Assembly: GCF_902150065.1 (NCBI RefSeq)
Contig: NC_043986.1
Coordinates: 25,467,390 to 25,531,389 of the forward strand
From: Myripristis murdjan
Lineage: Eukaryota > Chordata > Actinopteri > Holocentriformes > Holocentridae
Reading direction: 5' to 3'
DNA length: 64,000 nucleotides
Below the pieces are notes generated by a model that saw only the letters and a list, made by a program, of their open reading frames with translations, was not told the DNA's origin and ran no database searches. Positions 50,184-63,771 of this stretch are shown one piece after another. Positions within the stretch are counted from its first letter, which is position 1; each line of letters opens with the position of its first letter. A program made the position numbers and the translations under genes.

Positions 50184-52981
50184 TTACTTCTTTTCTTTCT
50201 TCTTGTCCTGAAAGCAGATCATATGATGATTAGTTTCTCAGTGTAAGAAAATCTGTTATTCCTCTTTGAGAAAAAAAAATCAAAATCAGTCTAAAATCTG
50301 TCATTAAAGTAAAATAAACAGCATACAAGATATGGATTATGGAATAAACATGGTACCTTCTCATTCATGGCAAGGATGACCATCAGTTTCCTGAAGATGG
50401 TGACAAAATCAAGGAAGAGGTCCACGCAATGCCTTGAATAAATGAAACACACAAACACATGAGGATTTTATTTCTAGTCACCTGAGGATCATTCAATAAC
50501 CCAAAAATATAGAGCTTTTAGGCTATAACACTGACCCATCTGTTAATCAAGAATAATCTATGCAGCATGTCTTACAATGATCACAATTTGTTTAACTAAG
50601 TTATTTTTGTAAAACACTGTACAGTTGGTGCTCCACATGGATGGCAGGTGTCACTTTGTAATGAAACACTTGATATCTCTTCTCCACTGTTTTGCATATT
50701 TGGTAAAAAAGAGGGCGTGAGCAGACAGATAAAGGTTCACGTGGAGTGCGCCTGGCCTCTCATGATCCAAATCCTCACCAGATATAGTCCTTGTCTCCGT
50801 TCTCTGCTTTCTCAATGATGAGCTGGGTGTCAAACAGGACGAACCCGCACATGATGATCAGCCCAAGGTACATGTGTGCCTGATCAAAAGAAAAGACAAA
50901 AAAAGGTTATTTATAAGACAACATGTTCAACAGTCCCAGAACTGATAAATGCCAGTGAGGGAGGAAGCAGGTGGAGCTTGGCACAGCTACCTTGAACAGC
51001 ATCACAGATCCAAAGAACATGTTCATCACAGACATCAGGAACAGGATGGACAGACCAGACATCAGAGTGCCTGAGGACAAAAAATATTAACAACAAAATA
51101 CCACAGTGAGACCTCTGTGTAACACAACACCAGTGTGAGTGACATAAATGAGTTAAATAAATCTAAATCTTTTGTGTTTGTGCTGTTATTTTATGAAATG
51201 CTTCAGAAAACAACACAGCAGAATAGACTGATGTGCTTCAGTATGTGCAGACACACGTTAAATGCCTGTACCTCCCAGGAAGAGGTAGCTCCTGCGTTTG
51301 GCATAGAGAGCGCTGAGTGTGAAGCAGATGAAAATCATGGAGGTTCCCAAGAAAGCTGTGACAATGATGCTGTGGAAAACAAAAAAGACAAGAGGCCAAA
51401 AGTCAGGACTGACAGTAATCATACACAGAGGCCTAATTACATGTGCACTGACCTAATGTTGGACGACTGGCAGCTCTCCGAGAGTTCGCTCCTAATTCAC
51501 AGTTTTACTGTTACAGCCGCCCCTTCCTTCATTCCTATTGAATTCTGTGCCAAATGTACATCACAAGCTAGACGATGAGACAAGTAAACCTACTGGGTTG
51601 TGAGAAAAAATAATAAACTAATGTAACATGGGTAAAAATAGACACCGATGCAAGTCACACAGCGAAAAAATTAATTAATAAATAAAATACTTCCACAACT
51701 AGGCCTAAAGTAAAATGTCACTGGTAACCAGCAAAACTGTAGGCTTTTTTCATTTCTCTATTGTGTGCCTCCTTGTCTTCTCGTCTCCTCTCTCTTCTGT
51801 CCTTCTGCCTTGACCTGGAAATCGATCTTAGCGTGCCATTTTTCAAGATGTCTCAATTCCTAAAACGCATGTGGAGAAGCTCTGAGTGAGGAGAGGGGAG
51901 GCTTGCTGGAGGAGCTCTGAGTGAGGAGGCACAGATGTATCTTCTGCAGAAAGCTTAGCATTTTTTCTTCCATGAGTGAATGACGCAGGCTGTAAATTCT
52001 CCACCTACTTTTTCTGGCATTCAGAATTATAGAGGGGTCATTTATTACATGTTAGTGCAGGCATTATTTTTTTTTAATTTATATATTTATTTAGATGATT
52101 CTGGGGCTGACTATTTGCTTTTTTTTCTCTACTGTTGTTTTTTTATTGTTTGTTTTTTGCAAAGATCAAGGTGTTATTGTTCCAAGAATTTTACAGGCTT
52201 ACACATCAAAGCCATACCCATCCAGAACCAGCTCTGGTCCAGCCAAACAACCCCTGCTTTAATCCCGACACAGCACTGTCCGGGCCTGTCAGTTTTCCAA
52301 AAGAAAAAATCTCCTGCTGATTCTGCCGATCACAGCTGACCTGTCAGAGCTGATGGACCGAGTGCAAACTGACCCGCAAGTATTGAGGAGCCGATTAGCG
52401 GATCAAAACAGAGACTGTCTACCTGATGCTTCTTTCAACCACCTGTGGGTTTAGGTTTTTTTTTTTTTTTTTTTTACCTTGTCTGTAATTTCTGACACAC
52501 ATCAGAGCCACGACAGTGGAAGAGTCCCCGCCCACCTGCACATTCAACCATTCAAGTTCAACTTCAGGTTCAAGTTCATTTGATCCAACCCGACTCTCTC
52601 AAGCCTGCTGCGGTAATTTAATAATATGAGCCTGAACTGACGTGATCGGGCCGAGCCTGACAGGTTGAGAATTACAAATTCCAGTGTTCAGACATTTGCA
52701 TTTTCCCACAAAATGACTCTAAATGAGTTTCAACTTGCCAGTGTATTTTGAGCACAAAATGGAAAAAAAAAAAAAAAAAAAAGAAACAGACAGCAAAGAA
52801 TTGGAGCCTGACGTTCTTAATTCACTCAGTTAATCCTCAGAGTGAGCCTGTCTCATTTTGTTCAAGCCTCAACTCCTTTCTCCTTGAATTTCTACCTCGC
52901 CTCAGTGAGGAGAGGACTCGAGGATATACCACTGAGAAACGAGAAAGACCTTATGCAAGTGAATTCACATTTTATAGCCCA

Positions 52982-53031
<50 letters not shown>

Positions 53032-53617
53032 AGGACAAGCATGGGTTTTGCCAGTGGTGCCTCAGGGGTGTGATGATAATGGGGAAAGACAGGTTTTGAG
53101 AGAAAGAGTCTGTACATTTGGTTGAGGGTGCTGACAGAAGAAATGACAAGGGGGGACAACAACAAAAAAAAGGGGGAGAATGTCAGGATTAGTCTTTGTG
53201 GGAGCACTGGTGTCATGGACTCTCTAAAATCGATAGAGTTCATTCTCTGGGAAGCATATGTCCACTCAGCAAACTGCATGGCAATATCTCCACTACACTC
53301 AAAGATATGTTGAAGCGAGTCAAATGTTTGGCCTGAGAGTGGCGTCAACTGGGAAGTTGACAGGCTTCATCCTCTGAGGAGCATCAGTGAGTTGGAATTT
53401 CTTGACAGTCCATCCAACAGATACCAAGATGTCTTGGAGTAAAGCACAGATCAGACAGAGGGACGGACAGACAGTCCAACACAGCTGCTGTGTGTTGCTT
53501 CAGATAATAACTGCTCCTGTGCATCATCACCCCGGTCCCCACCCCCACCCCCTTTTCTCCACCCCCCATAGATTTGATTCATACTGAGGTTGTTTATCTT
53601 ACTCCAACTGTAGCTCC

Positions 53618-53655
<38 letters not shown>

Positions 53656-55676
53656 TTTCATAACAGACTGCCCCACCCCTGTGCAAATACCTAAAATATT
53701 TTACTTGTCCTATTGCATACATACACAATGCTTGTCTGTGTCAACCCTGTCATGTTTCCTAACTGAGTGACTTTCCCATACCTTGGATTGATGGCAATGA
53801 CAAAGTCCATCGCGGGGCCGAGGCCAACACCTGGAGAGAGGAGGGGAATACTCTTTAGACTCTTATGTAATCTAATTTTAACAATTACTGGCTACTTTGA
53901 CATGCTAACCAACAGTGCTTTTTTTAACCTTATTAGGAGCTGACACATGTAAGTGGCTTATTTGTTCAGTAATAAGCCAAATAAATTCTGATACAGACTG
54001 AAAAATCTTGAATATCATAGCTGGGATATACCAATATACCAATGGATAATGAGGCAAGTAAACATCTTATAATCTTTGCTGTTAGTTTGTATTCAATCCC
54101 AGCTTGGTCTCCACAGCAAAACTCTAAATATTAATGTGCACATGGATATCTGGGATCAGGAAGATGAAGATGCATTTGAAAATCTAATTCTAAGTAAGAC
54201 GTTAAACAGGATATAAGGGCTTATCCAGAATCCTGTGAGCATGACAGCAGTCGATGGTTTGATCTGTTACATCAGGATACCTGTGAAGAAGGCAAATCCA
54301 GCGAGGATAGCCAGTCTCTTCTTCTCTGTGTCAGAGTTGTGTGGAGTCATGGCCAACCAGAACATCATCCCCAGGGAACCCAGCAAAGAGAGCACGCCTC
54401 CCTGACAAGGGTACAGCAGAGTTAGGGCTAACATCTTCAGCCCATTTTTGTGCAAAATATTCCAATCAAGATTATCTATCCAAATTTGTGAGGAAAAAAT
54501 TAATTCCACTTTTTTTGCACAAGAAATTAAGATAACGATCACGTCCCAACTTTTCATCCATTCACTCTGTCTAAAATGGAGCAGTATCAATTCTCTGTAG
54601 CAGGTGGGTCTCTGAATCAACATGTTACTGTGATTCTTACTCACATATACATGATGATCTAATTTTGTTTTCTTTCTTTTTTATCCCTTTAATTCTTATT
54701 CAGCATTTTTAGTGATTACAAAATCTTCTGCAGATATTTGTGTCGCAGCAGATCAGAGGAGATTTTGTCATGGTTCTTGAATTGATCATATTACAGTGAG
54801 GAGTAGCAAAAAAAAACAAAGGCAAAGTTTGTACAGTTTTGTAATAGTGTGACGTCACCTGTGTCGAGAACAAAATATTTTTAAAGAACAATTCCACTTT
54901 TGCTGCGTACTTCTGCATTCTTACGCTGATATGAGATTTTTATCATCAGTTTCTTTTATCTGTGAAGCACACCTGCTAAAAACACCTTCTGCTATAGACA
55001 TGCATGTAAATGAGGATATGAATGTGGGCAAACAACCTGCACAGCATGTGCTAAATGGCTGAAAACTGGTCACAGCACACACTGCAAATAACCAAGGAAT
55101 GTAAAAACTAGAGTTTGAAAAGAAATATCTTTAAAACATTCTGCAGAATTATACTATTGCAACTTCCTGAGTGAAATACTAAAATACCCAATCGACTGTT
55201 CACCCTTTGGTAAAGCGAACCTGAACTGCAAGGAGTTAAATTCTGATTGCAAAAAACATGAGTGTCAGAGAGTCTGATCCTATCAAAGAGGCATTCTGCA
55301 TTACAGTAGCCATCTTTGTAGTCTGCTGAAGCACCGCAAATATGTTGTTGTAAATAATAAACATAGGCAAGTTAAGATTCTCTCATGCTGATCATGTTAC
55401 CTGGAAGAGCCGAGTGACAACATGGACGTATGCGCCAGCTGCGGCCACAAACATACACACTGCCAAGCTGGAGTAAACATTCTTCAAGTGCACCTGGGTG
55501 GAATGGGGGCTGGGAAAAAAAAAATTACAATAAATACCTCTGCGGAAATGGAAACTCTTTTCAATTGGATAAAGAACACGGTCAACATTTAGCACATTAT
55601 AAGAAGGCTTGCTCACGTACATCTGGGAGAACTTGAAGAGAGCATCAAAATTGATGTTGCGGTCAAACACGTTCAT
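50184..55676 (-). CDS. tmbim6: Bax inhibitor 1 (TMBIM6)
   Basis: Nine coding exons (minus): 55676-55621, 55509-55401, 54401-54281, 53830-53782, 51369-51272, 51070-50991, 50879-50779, 50432-50357 and 50207-50184. They give 237 residues, exactly the human length. BI-1 is an ER membrane protein with six to seven membrane spans. It leaks Ca2+ from the ER in a pH-dependent way, restrains IRE1 signalling and protects from ER-stress apoptosis. It starts [18 protein letters not shown]. Hydrophobic segments follow ([106 protein letters not shown]). The conserved Asp-containing [19 protein letters not shown] and the Lys-rich tail DKKKEKK are both present. Junctions agree with the human exon pattern. 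Confidence 0.97.
51950..52783. other. tmbim6 intron stretch, probable old repeat remnants
   Basis: Part of the 2.4-kb intron between the exons at 53782 and 51369. AT-rich stretches, poly-T (52455-52477) and poly-A (52762-52783) runs and GC-richer blocks suggest decayed transposons, but I could not find ends or a family. Just before it, GAGCTCTGAGTGAGGAG is nearly repeated at about 51870 and 51910. Confidence 0.3.
52985..53029. repeat. (GT)n microsatellite
   Basis: About 22 GT units, uninterrupted, in a tmbim6 intron. Confidence 0.95.
53620..53651. repeat. (CA)n microsatellite
   Basis: About 16 CA units, about 130 bp from a tmbim6 exon. Confidence 0.95.
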
Positions 55677-55710
55677 GTTGGAGCCCAGGACTGATCTGTG
55701 CAGAGCTCTT
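55677..55710 (-). other. tmbim6: tmbim6 5' UTR part of exon 2
   Basis: The acceptor AATATCCCAG (minus) lies 34 bases before the ATG, so the start codon sits in the second exon. Confidence 0.55.
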
Positions 55711-55890
55711 CTGGGATATTAAGGTTATTCCTATGAAAAAGATACCAAGAACATGACAGGATTACTATCAGCTGACAAACAAAACTATTATGAAATGGGA
55801 CTAAGTGACATATCATTATATTGTTTTCTAGATGTGAGCTTAATTTTCACTACTGTCCCACTTAAAATGTCTAAAAAGTGTGAACTCATA

Positions 55891-55968
55891 GTTATATCGT
55901 ATATCGCAATCAGGATATTTGGTATAAATATCAAGCTGTGAAATGTTGTCCATATCGTGCAGCCCTTT
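55891..55968. repeat. Degenerate GGGCTGCACGATATG repeat
   Basis: Read on the minus strand it starts AGGGCTGCACGATATGGAC and continues with ATATC/GATAT-rich sequence, the form of a widespread fish repeat. It lies in the first tmbim6 intron. Confidence 0.45.
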
Positions 55969-56543
55969 AAAGCCAGTCTACGCACACTCAGCTCACACTT
56001 GTTAACGGAGCAGCAATCATTAATTATGACACTAGGCAACAGTGAATCTCCACTAATGGATAACACAGGCAGGTCACAGATCAGAACAGGCAGGGGTACA
56101 AGTGCGTAGTTGTTGCTGGATGAGCGTTTGTAATGTTATACAACAGGCTAAAATATCGTTGAGTGCCTAAACCCTGAACACCATCATGGCTAACTGCTAC
56201 CAAGCTAACAGGCTTGCTTAATCTACTATATCGAATATAACCATAACGAAATCATAGCTAATACATTTTGACTCAGTACTTGTCTAGAGATAGGTATATG
56301 TAATCAATCAAATGCTTTGACAATTGACAGAGACTGGCGACAAACTGTAACTGACGCATGAGATCGCCTGATAGCTAATGCTAAGTTAGCTAAGGTGGCT
56401 AACTCGCTAGCTAGACGGCGTTTTGCTAATCTGTCAACACAGTCCGTTGTTTCTTTCACTCGTCGACGGACCCAACTGGCTCACAGCTACCACGAAATGC
56501 AGCACAGGGAGGTTATACTACACAAGTTGCTAACATAACTTAC

Positions 56544-56600
56544 GCAGCGGCACTCGCCTCCCCTCTCCACTCAGGTTGCGTTTTGACCCGCTTTCTTCTT
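56544..56600 (-). other. tmbim6: tmbim6 noncoding first exon (predicted)
   Basis: GC-rich minus-strand sequence ending in an ideal donor CGCTGC|GTAAGT at 56544/56543. It would join the acceptor at 55711. The upstream boundary is approximate. Confidence 0.5.
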
Positions 56601-56676
56601 CCTGCTTTACACTTAGTTTTGCTGTACTGTTGTTTTTTCTAACGCCGTACGTGTCAGTCAGCGCCTAGTATTGTGG

Positions 56677-56684
56677 TGACGTCA
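56677..56684. promoter_or_regulatory. CRE (CREB/ATF site) at the tmbim6 promoter
   Basis: A perfect TGACGTCA palindrome about 80-130 bp upstream of the predicted tmbim6 first exon, with a CCAAT motif (CCAATCG) about 35 bp further on. CREB/ATF-family factors include ER-stress regulators, which suits BI-1. Use of the site is inferred. Confidence 0.5.
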
Positions 56685-56719
56685 CCAGGGCAACGCCCAT
56701 CCCAGTGTAACGATCCCGT

Positions 56720-58070
56720 CCAATCGAGAGGCTAATGCTAGGTGCTGTGATACTGCTGGACGGCCTAACCGTGGAAGTTGTCTAGCTCTGGTTATTTTTA
56801 GCCAGTTTTATTATTATTCGTTGCAAGCAGGGATCTTTGAGAGAACATGAAAATAAACAGGAGTAGAATGCACTTCCTGTTGTGTTACAGTAGCACTCTC
56901 TCCGGTACACCTAAAATGGCCGCCGCGGATATGTCGATGTTACGTTTATCTGATGTGTTTTGTTTCATGAAGGTGTGCGGAGGGATACATTCCTGGGGCG
57001 TTGAATGGAATCACGTTTTTTTCAGGCGTTAGACCGCCGGACAGAACAATGCCGTGGTTCGCTCGCTAATTAGTGGCTTCGTGTTTCAAAATTATGGCTG
57101 CGATGCGGGAAAAACTCGCGCCGTGATATATGTCTGTAATAAAAAATGGAAATGATTGCGGGGTGATGTAAATTGATCCGCTGGAGTGCAAATGAGCGCG
57201 TTAAAATGTCAGGCAGAATGATGTTGCGTTCAGGTGCAGGTGGAGCGTGTTGGCCTCAGTGTGTTTAAAGATAGTTTAACAGCTCAGCGGGTAACGTTAA
57301 CTTAATTTAACTGTCGGCTAAATCATGACTGCACGGAAAAATACACTTTATGTCATGGCAATATTTTCAACAGTAACGGAGGGAAATGTTTCTGTCACGT
57401 AATGTTGCACAGGAAATTTTTACTCAATTTTGTATGCTGTTTATCTATATTTTGAAACATAATTTTAATATTCCTCTGTTTATGTCGTTTTCAGACCTAA
57501 ACTGTCTGTTTAGCTAGCCTACATTAATTCCACCTATTAGGCTTACAGCTACATTGAAATTCATCATTTCGCACGTCATGTTAGGTATTCACTTACATAT
57601 TATTTAAAATCGATAAACTGTGTATTACTCACACTATGACAGCATGGTGAGCAAACCCCTACATGTAAACAGAGGGCTACCTCTTTTTTGCCCGCTGGTA
57701 ATGAATTACCAGCGCTGCCTCCAAACTGTGCCGAGTTCATTTCACTGTTTAAGAGTTTTGATTTATTTTACTGCAGCAAAAAGTTACTGCCTACTGAGTG
57801 GAAAGTGAGGAGAACAAACGTTTTCCCCACCACAAATATTTATGGTCTCTATCAGCCTGGAGTATGAAACCTAGAGAGCTGATTTAATATCATAGTAAAA
57901 AGGCAGCGATTAGCTACAAATTTGACCGGTGGCTGTTAAATATTTCACTATTATTATGAACCAAGACAACATTATGGAGCTACAGCACAAAGTACCTTTT
58001 CTATACCTCCAGGTTGTGTGATGAGACATTTTCAGTAGTCTTCTCTAAGGGAAAAGACACAATGACAGTA
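56720..58070. other. Intergenic tmbim6-ctdsp2
   Basis: The first 400 bp are CpG-rich, with a YY1-like AAAATGGCCGCC near 56911, so the tmbim6 promoter may be bidirectional. The rest is AT-rich with no gene seen. Confidence 0.45.
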
Positions 58071-58074
58071 AAAT

Positions 58075-59793
58075 ATAATCAATTTTTATTTTAGCACCTT
58101 GATATTTAGGATTTTGGTCTGATTGGATAGACATTTTTTTATTTATTCTGAGAGACAAAAGCAGACAAAATCATCACTGTCTTTAACAAACACTTTTGGT
58201 CATTCATAACTGGTACATTTTCATAGTTTAGTGGTCTCAACATGCAGGCAATCATTGCATCAAACATTAACATCGTAGTAATAATCTTGATATTACTCAA
58301 GAGCCAACCTAGCCCACCAAATCTCTGTCCTTATAAAATTCTGATGAAAACACAGATGATTTTATGGTGTGTTTTTTCATGACTGAATGCATCTTGGATT
58401 TAGGTCTATTTGTTTCTGTAATTTTAAAAAAAATTGTCTGAACTTTGACAGCATTCTTAACAGCTGGTATCATCATTTAACATAAATTACTGGAAGGCAC
58501 AACAAAACTAGATGGTTAGTTCAACACCAGACCAGCAACAAGGTAGGCAAATAGATTACAATCCAAAATGTTCAGCAGTAAGAGGTACTGGACAATACAG
58601 GTATTGGCCAATAAATACAGACAAAACACTCAAAACAGTACAAAATATTCATCAAAACCGATGACATTTTCAAGTGTTGCACTGCATGTACCACAGCCAC
58701 ATGGCATTACACTTGATGTTGACAGTGTTTTCTCACGCTCAGCATGACACATCAGAGTGTGTAGGCCTCGGCTACAAAACTCTGTGCAGACAGAGCACTG
58801 CTCTCTGTCCGAAAAAATTTCAAGGCACAGTTGTCACCTCTAGCACTGTCAATATAAAACAAGTGCAAGTTTTGTCATTTAGTGATGAAAGAGAAACATA
58901 AGGACAAATGAGTTATTAGACTTAACCTGGACTGAAAAAAAAAAAGTGGCATTCACGGCCATCCTATGTGCCACGCAGGTTTTCCAGTGTGTCTGCTTTC
59001 AAATGACCAGAAGAATTTAATCCCGTTTGCTTCACCCCAGGCCAATGTGGTCAAATCCCAATCCCACCAGTACTGCATGTTGCATGTTTTATAGAAAAGA
59101 TTATCTTTACAGTACAGTACAAAGAAGTAAGATACACTTTGTTTTGCTGCTCGTTTACATTTAAATAAGGCTGATGCTTAGATCTGTTGAATGCAATTAC
59201 TGGCTAAATAAGAGGTATTGTCCATGTCATTACGGAACTGGGTTGCATAGAAGAACCATGTTTACCGTTTAAAAATAGATTTCAATAAAAAAGAAACTAG
59301 AAAAATGAAAGACAAAAAATTTATAAAAACCTGTTGGAATTTTTTTTTTTTTTTTAAAATGAGCTGATGTTTTTTGTTGTTCCTTAAAGGCACAATAATA
59401 CAACAATGTCCCAAAGTCAAGTCAGGGTAGGCAGGCTTCTGCTTTGGCAAAAGAACCATTTTAATATTCACTGGAGTGATTGTTTCTGGACTGCTTTGGT
59501 TGTTGCTTCCCACTCTTTCTGATAGTGTTTTCAATCAGTGGTTTCAATACCAGTCAGCACTGAGGGTCAGATGAAAAGCCTCAGACTGCAGTCAAACCAA
59601 AGACACTATGTTAAGTTTTCCAGACACAGAATTTCCATAACCCTATACTAATACAATTTTCTGAGCAGAATATTTGCGTGGTCTGGAAAATCAACCAGAG
59701 TATCTATCCTGTACTTGTGGGACTGTTGCAGATCAGGAGGTGTCCGGCTGTAGCTTCAAAAGGAGTTGAGCAGGTTCCTCCTGAATTTCTGAG
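58075..59793 (-). other. ctdsp2: ctdsp2 3' UTR
   Basis: About 1.7 kb from the ctdsp2 stop to a minus-strand AATAAA near 58086-58093. No coding signal. A long 3' UTR is usual for this gene in vertebrates. Length is inferred from the signal. Confidence 0.5.
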
Positions 59794-61722
59794 CTAAGGT
59801 CCTCGTAGCTGGTCCAGCCGAGTGTAAACATTGTCAGCTTGACTAAGGTCCTCAAACACAGGCAGAAGGTTGAGCAGCTCAGCATCGTCCACGTCATCAA
59901 ACCACGACACCACAGGAACCTGACGACAACAAACACTCACTTAGAGATGGACTGTTCCCCCTCTGAAACTGGGATTCAACAAAACCCACGCTGCATCTGG
60001 TTTTAGACACCTTCACACACAGAGGCGACTGCAACCACAACAGAGCAGAATCTAAATTTAACAACCTTAGAAATCTGGATGAAATGGAGTATGTTTCAAA
60101 AACACATTGCATCCATTTTGGGACTAAAAAATTTATTAACTGCTCTGAAATGTACTTATTAATTCCAACTCTCTCTAAAATATCAGGGACCAGGCTGTAA
60201 AACTTATTAATTTATGAACAAACTACCTCTAAAAAGCATCCGGATGTTTCAATTTTTTGTTATCAATCATTTTGTCACCTTTTCCCAAATAGCTGCTCCT
60301 TTATTTTGTAATCAAATCATCCAAATCACCAGTCATTTTCCGGCCTGATTAAGGAGATGTTTGGCAGTGAACATAAAAAAGAATGAAACTCACAGCATTT
60401 TCAGGATGAAAGATATAAGAGGCAGGAGAGTTATCCAGGATGAGGGTTTTGTGGAGGTCTCTGCCCAGCCTGCTCAAGTCTTTGACATAGCAGCCCTGGT
60501 GGAAGACGCAAGATTCCCGGAATAACCGAGCCCTGAACACACCACACTGGTCCAGCAGGTCCGTCACGGGGTCTGCATACTGACAGAGGCCAGGGGAGAG
60601 GCAGGGAGCAAATGGGGCAAAAAGCAGGAGGAAGGGAAGGGAAAGAGGAGTGATGTGTAAGGTCAGGGCTACGCAAGCATGTTCTAGATATGATGTATGC
60701 AAAAAGGATAAGATGGAAATTGCCCGATACATCCAAAATCTCATCGGATGAGCACAGAAACAAACTAAGGCTTTAATTAAACGTTACAGGGAGACTACTG
60801 TGGTGACTAACAGCATGTTAAGCGGCTTCTATCTCAGCAAGGGGGGCGTCTAATAGTAAAGAGGAATAAAGAAGAACATCTCAGACATAAAATCAAACAA
60901 TAAATCAAAGATATCTGATGTAAAGAAAATCCAAAAAAAAAAAAATTCACAGTCTCAGTACCTTGGCAAGACTAGCCGTGAACAGAACACATTCAAACAA
61001 CTCTCCCATTCTCTGCAGGAACTCGTCCACATATGGCCTCTTCAGTACATACACCTGCAATGGAATAGGTGCAGTTACAGCAATCAAGCAAAACATCAAT
61101 AAACCGTTCAACCCTGAATACTATAATTAACACACATTTCAAACATCTTATCTACACATTTGCACAATGAACCTCTTACAGCGTCTGTCCATCCGCCACT
61201 CAGTTGCAAGCAGCCAGTTCCTGAAACAAGTAATCAAGAATAGGCCGTGCCGGTGTTAACCAGCCTATCCTGGATTACTTGAACCAGGCAGAGGCCCACA
61301 AAGAGGAATCCTTACCAGCACAGGGGGTCCCGGGAATCACATTACTGGGTTAAGTACATTTCCACATGTCGAACACTGAGGAGCTCTATGCCAAAGTTCA
61401 ACCAGATGGTCCAGTGCACTCTGCTAGTTAGGTATTTATTGTCTACATCTTCTCTGCATTGGTAGATGCATTACATAATTCATTAATGTGATATAATAAT
61501 TAGATGAACTGGGCTGAAATGACTCATTTTCTTGCCGATGCACCGACTTCCATTTGCTTTCCCTGATCAAGTCAACATCTGGCCAGTAGAGGGCTCCTAG
61601 CACCCATAATAGCAAACCTGGCCGATCAGTTACAAGACCCATCCCTTTTCAGCTCAGCAACCGCTGCAAACACATCAACATACATACACAAACACAACCC
61701 CCTCCCTTCTACAGCAAACGCA

Positions 61723-61756
<34 letters not shown>

Positions 61757-63332
61757 CTTTACCTGGTGTGTGGTCCCCTCTATCTCCACAGGCACGATGA
61801 AGTCTGCATTACTAATAGGCTGGAGAGAGAACACAGAGGGAGATGGTTGGCATGCTCATTCACATGAGCCGCGCTGTGTACATTTACATGGTATTACATA
61901 ACAAGTGAACAGTGAACACTTAGAACCAGACTCCACTCTGCTGCCATAAATCAAAGTGCGTAGCTGACATAAACAGAATACAATTCAACTTGATGTTCCC
62001 CAAACATATTTTGACGTTTTTAGTGAACTACAAAAAAACTCTTAAAACAGATTGGCACACAATTGGAGCAGAACCAGGCTAATGCACCACTGCCACGGGC
62101 TGCTTTTACATACACACTAAAAATAAACAGAATATAATTCACTTGATGCTGCCCGAACATGTTTGTCATTTTTAGTGAATCAGAAGAAGGTCTCATGCTG
62201 ACTGAAAATAGCATCAGTGCATTCAAATTGAGTTGGAGGAACATTTAACACGTCAAGTTGAAGACAAACACCCACACTGACATAAGGATAAAAATAACAG
62301 GAGACAAAAAAAGGCCTGGTTGGTGATTAGACACTTTAAGGATTTGGTACCTTGAATGAGCTGTGCACCAGGGTCTCATCCAGGTCTATGACCACACATA
62401 TCTTCCCTTGGTCCTGGGCCTTCACCTCTGGCAACAGGCTGGGCTCAGATTGCTGAGGAGACGCAGGAAGACTCTTTCAGAACAGAATTGTCCCCCACAC
62501 AACTGCATTTCAATCATATGTAGGGTTTTAAATCTCAATGGTCCAGTGACACATGTGGACATAACAGCGTGACAACATCCTTAACATCTTCTTTTACCTC
62601 TAGGCAACAAAACAATACTGAGTTTTAGAAAGGCTTGGCACTGGATCACAGCTACTGTGTGATGAACATTGATGAGGGAATAAACTTAAGACTGTCTATA
62701 AAGGCAATATAATCTTATACACTACACACCCTTGGAATTAACATATTTATGTTCAGCATTTTAGTTGCAGACTTCTCAAAAGCATCTGCACTTACATTAA
62801 ATCCCACACTCAGTTACCTGCAGAGAGAGTATATTAACTTTACATAATCTAATTTCCAGCTATCCAATTTTTATGAGCTTATTCTGAGCTCTCTGTTAGC
62901 ATAATCAAACTGAAATTAGGCATAATTATTATATTGTGTTGCATAAACAGCTCATCCATTAAGGAAGGCGCATTATGTTTGAGAACAAAAACAAACATAG
63001 GCAACAACAATCCTCTTTCACACCAACAGAAGAGGGGACAGAATACAACATAGCCCCATAGGCACCAATGTTTAATTCAGTTTCATTTCAGTGGGAGCTA
63101 GCCAGACAATAACCAGGGCGTACAGATGCTGCTTCCTGTTTGCTCCTGTTGCTGGAGGACACTCCTCAATGTGAACAAACATGGCATCTCATTAAAATGC
63201 CCCTTACACGGCGCTGGAGCCCAAACCAAGCTGACAGGCTCAACAGCATGGCTTGCCGCTGGTAACACCTCTCAAAGCTTTATTTTCTATCTACCTCAGC
63301 AATTACTGGGCGCACGACACACCATTCACTGT

Positions 63333-63383
<51 letters not shown>

Positions 63384-63711
63384 CTCTCTCTCTCTCTCCC
63401 TCTATCTCTCTTTCTCTCTCTCTCTCCTTTAAGGATTGATAGTCACTCTGTTGTTCTTATCTTCCCTGGGGGATCAAATGTGAACATCAAAGTGATTCCA
63501 TATCCGCAGACAGTTGTGGTTAGTGTTTAAGATGTTCACAACAGGTGCACTAGTGGTTTTATTATGCAGTTATAAAAAAAAAAAAACTGCTGCAAGACAA
63601 TAAACACATTCTCACAATGACATGTTTAGTTTATTCTTACAGATGGACAAGCTATCCAAACACTATCTTTTTTTACAGCAAGTAATGTGTGTGGGTAGGA
63701 TGAGGAAGTGA

Positions 63712-63771
<60 letters not shown>

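Noticed and set aside
52748-53125. 125-codon frame in a tmbim6 intron
   Set aside because: It runs through a poly-A tract and the (GT)n microsatellite, giving poly-Lys and Cys-Val repeats; not a gene.
51870-56585. Similarity of GAGTG(A)GGAGAGGGGAGG near 51885 to the tmbim6 first-exon region
   Set aside because: Short purine-rich match, likely chance; no longer alignment seen.
56847-57032. 61-codon plus-strand frame upstream of tmbim6
   Set aside because: Lies in a CpG-rich promoter; composition and lack of any family resemblance argue against a protein.
63334-63530. 134-codon frame over the (CT)n tract
   Set aside because: Mostly Ser-Leu repeats from the microsatellite, in a ctdsp2 intron.
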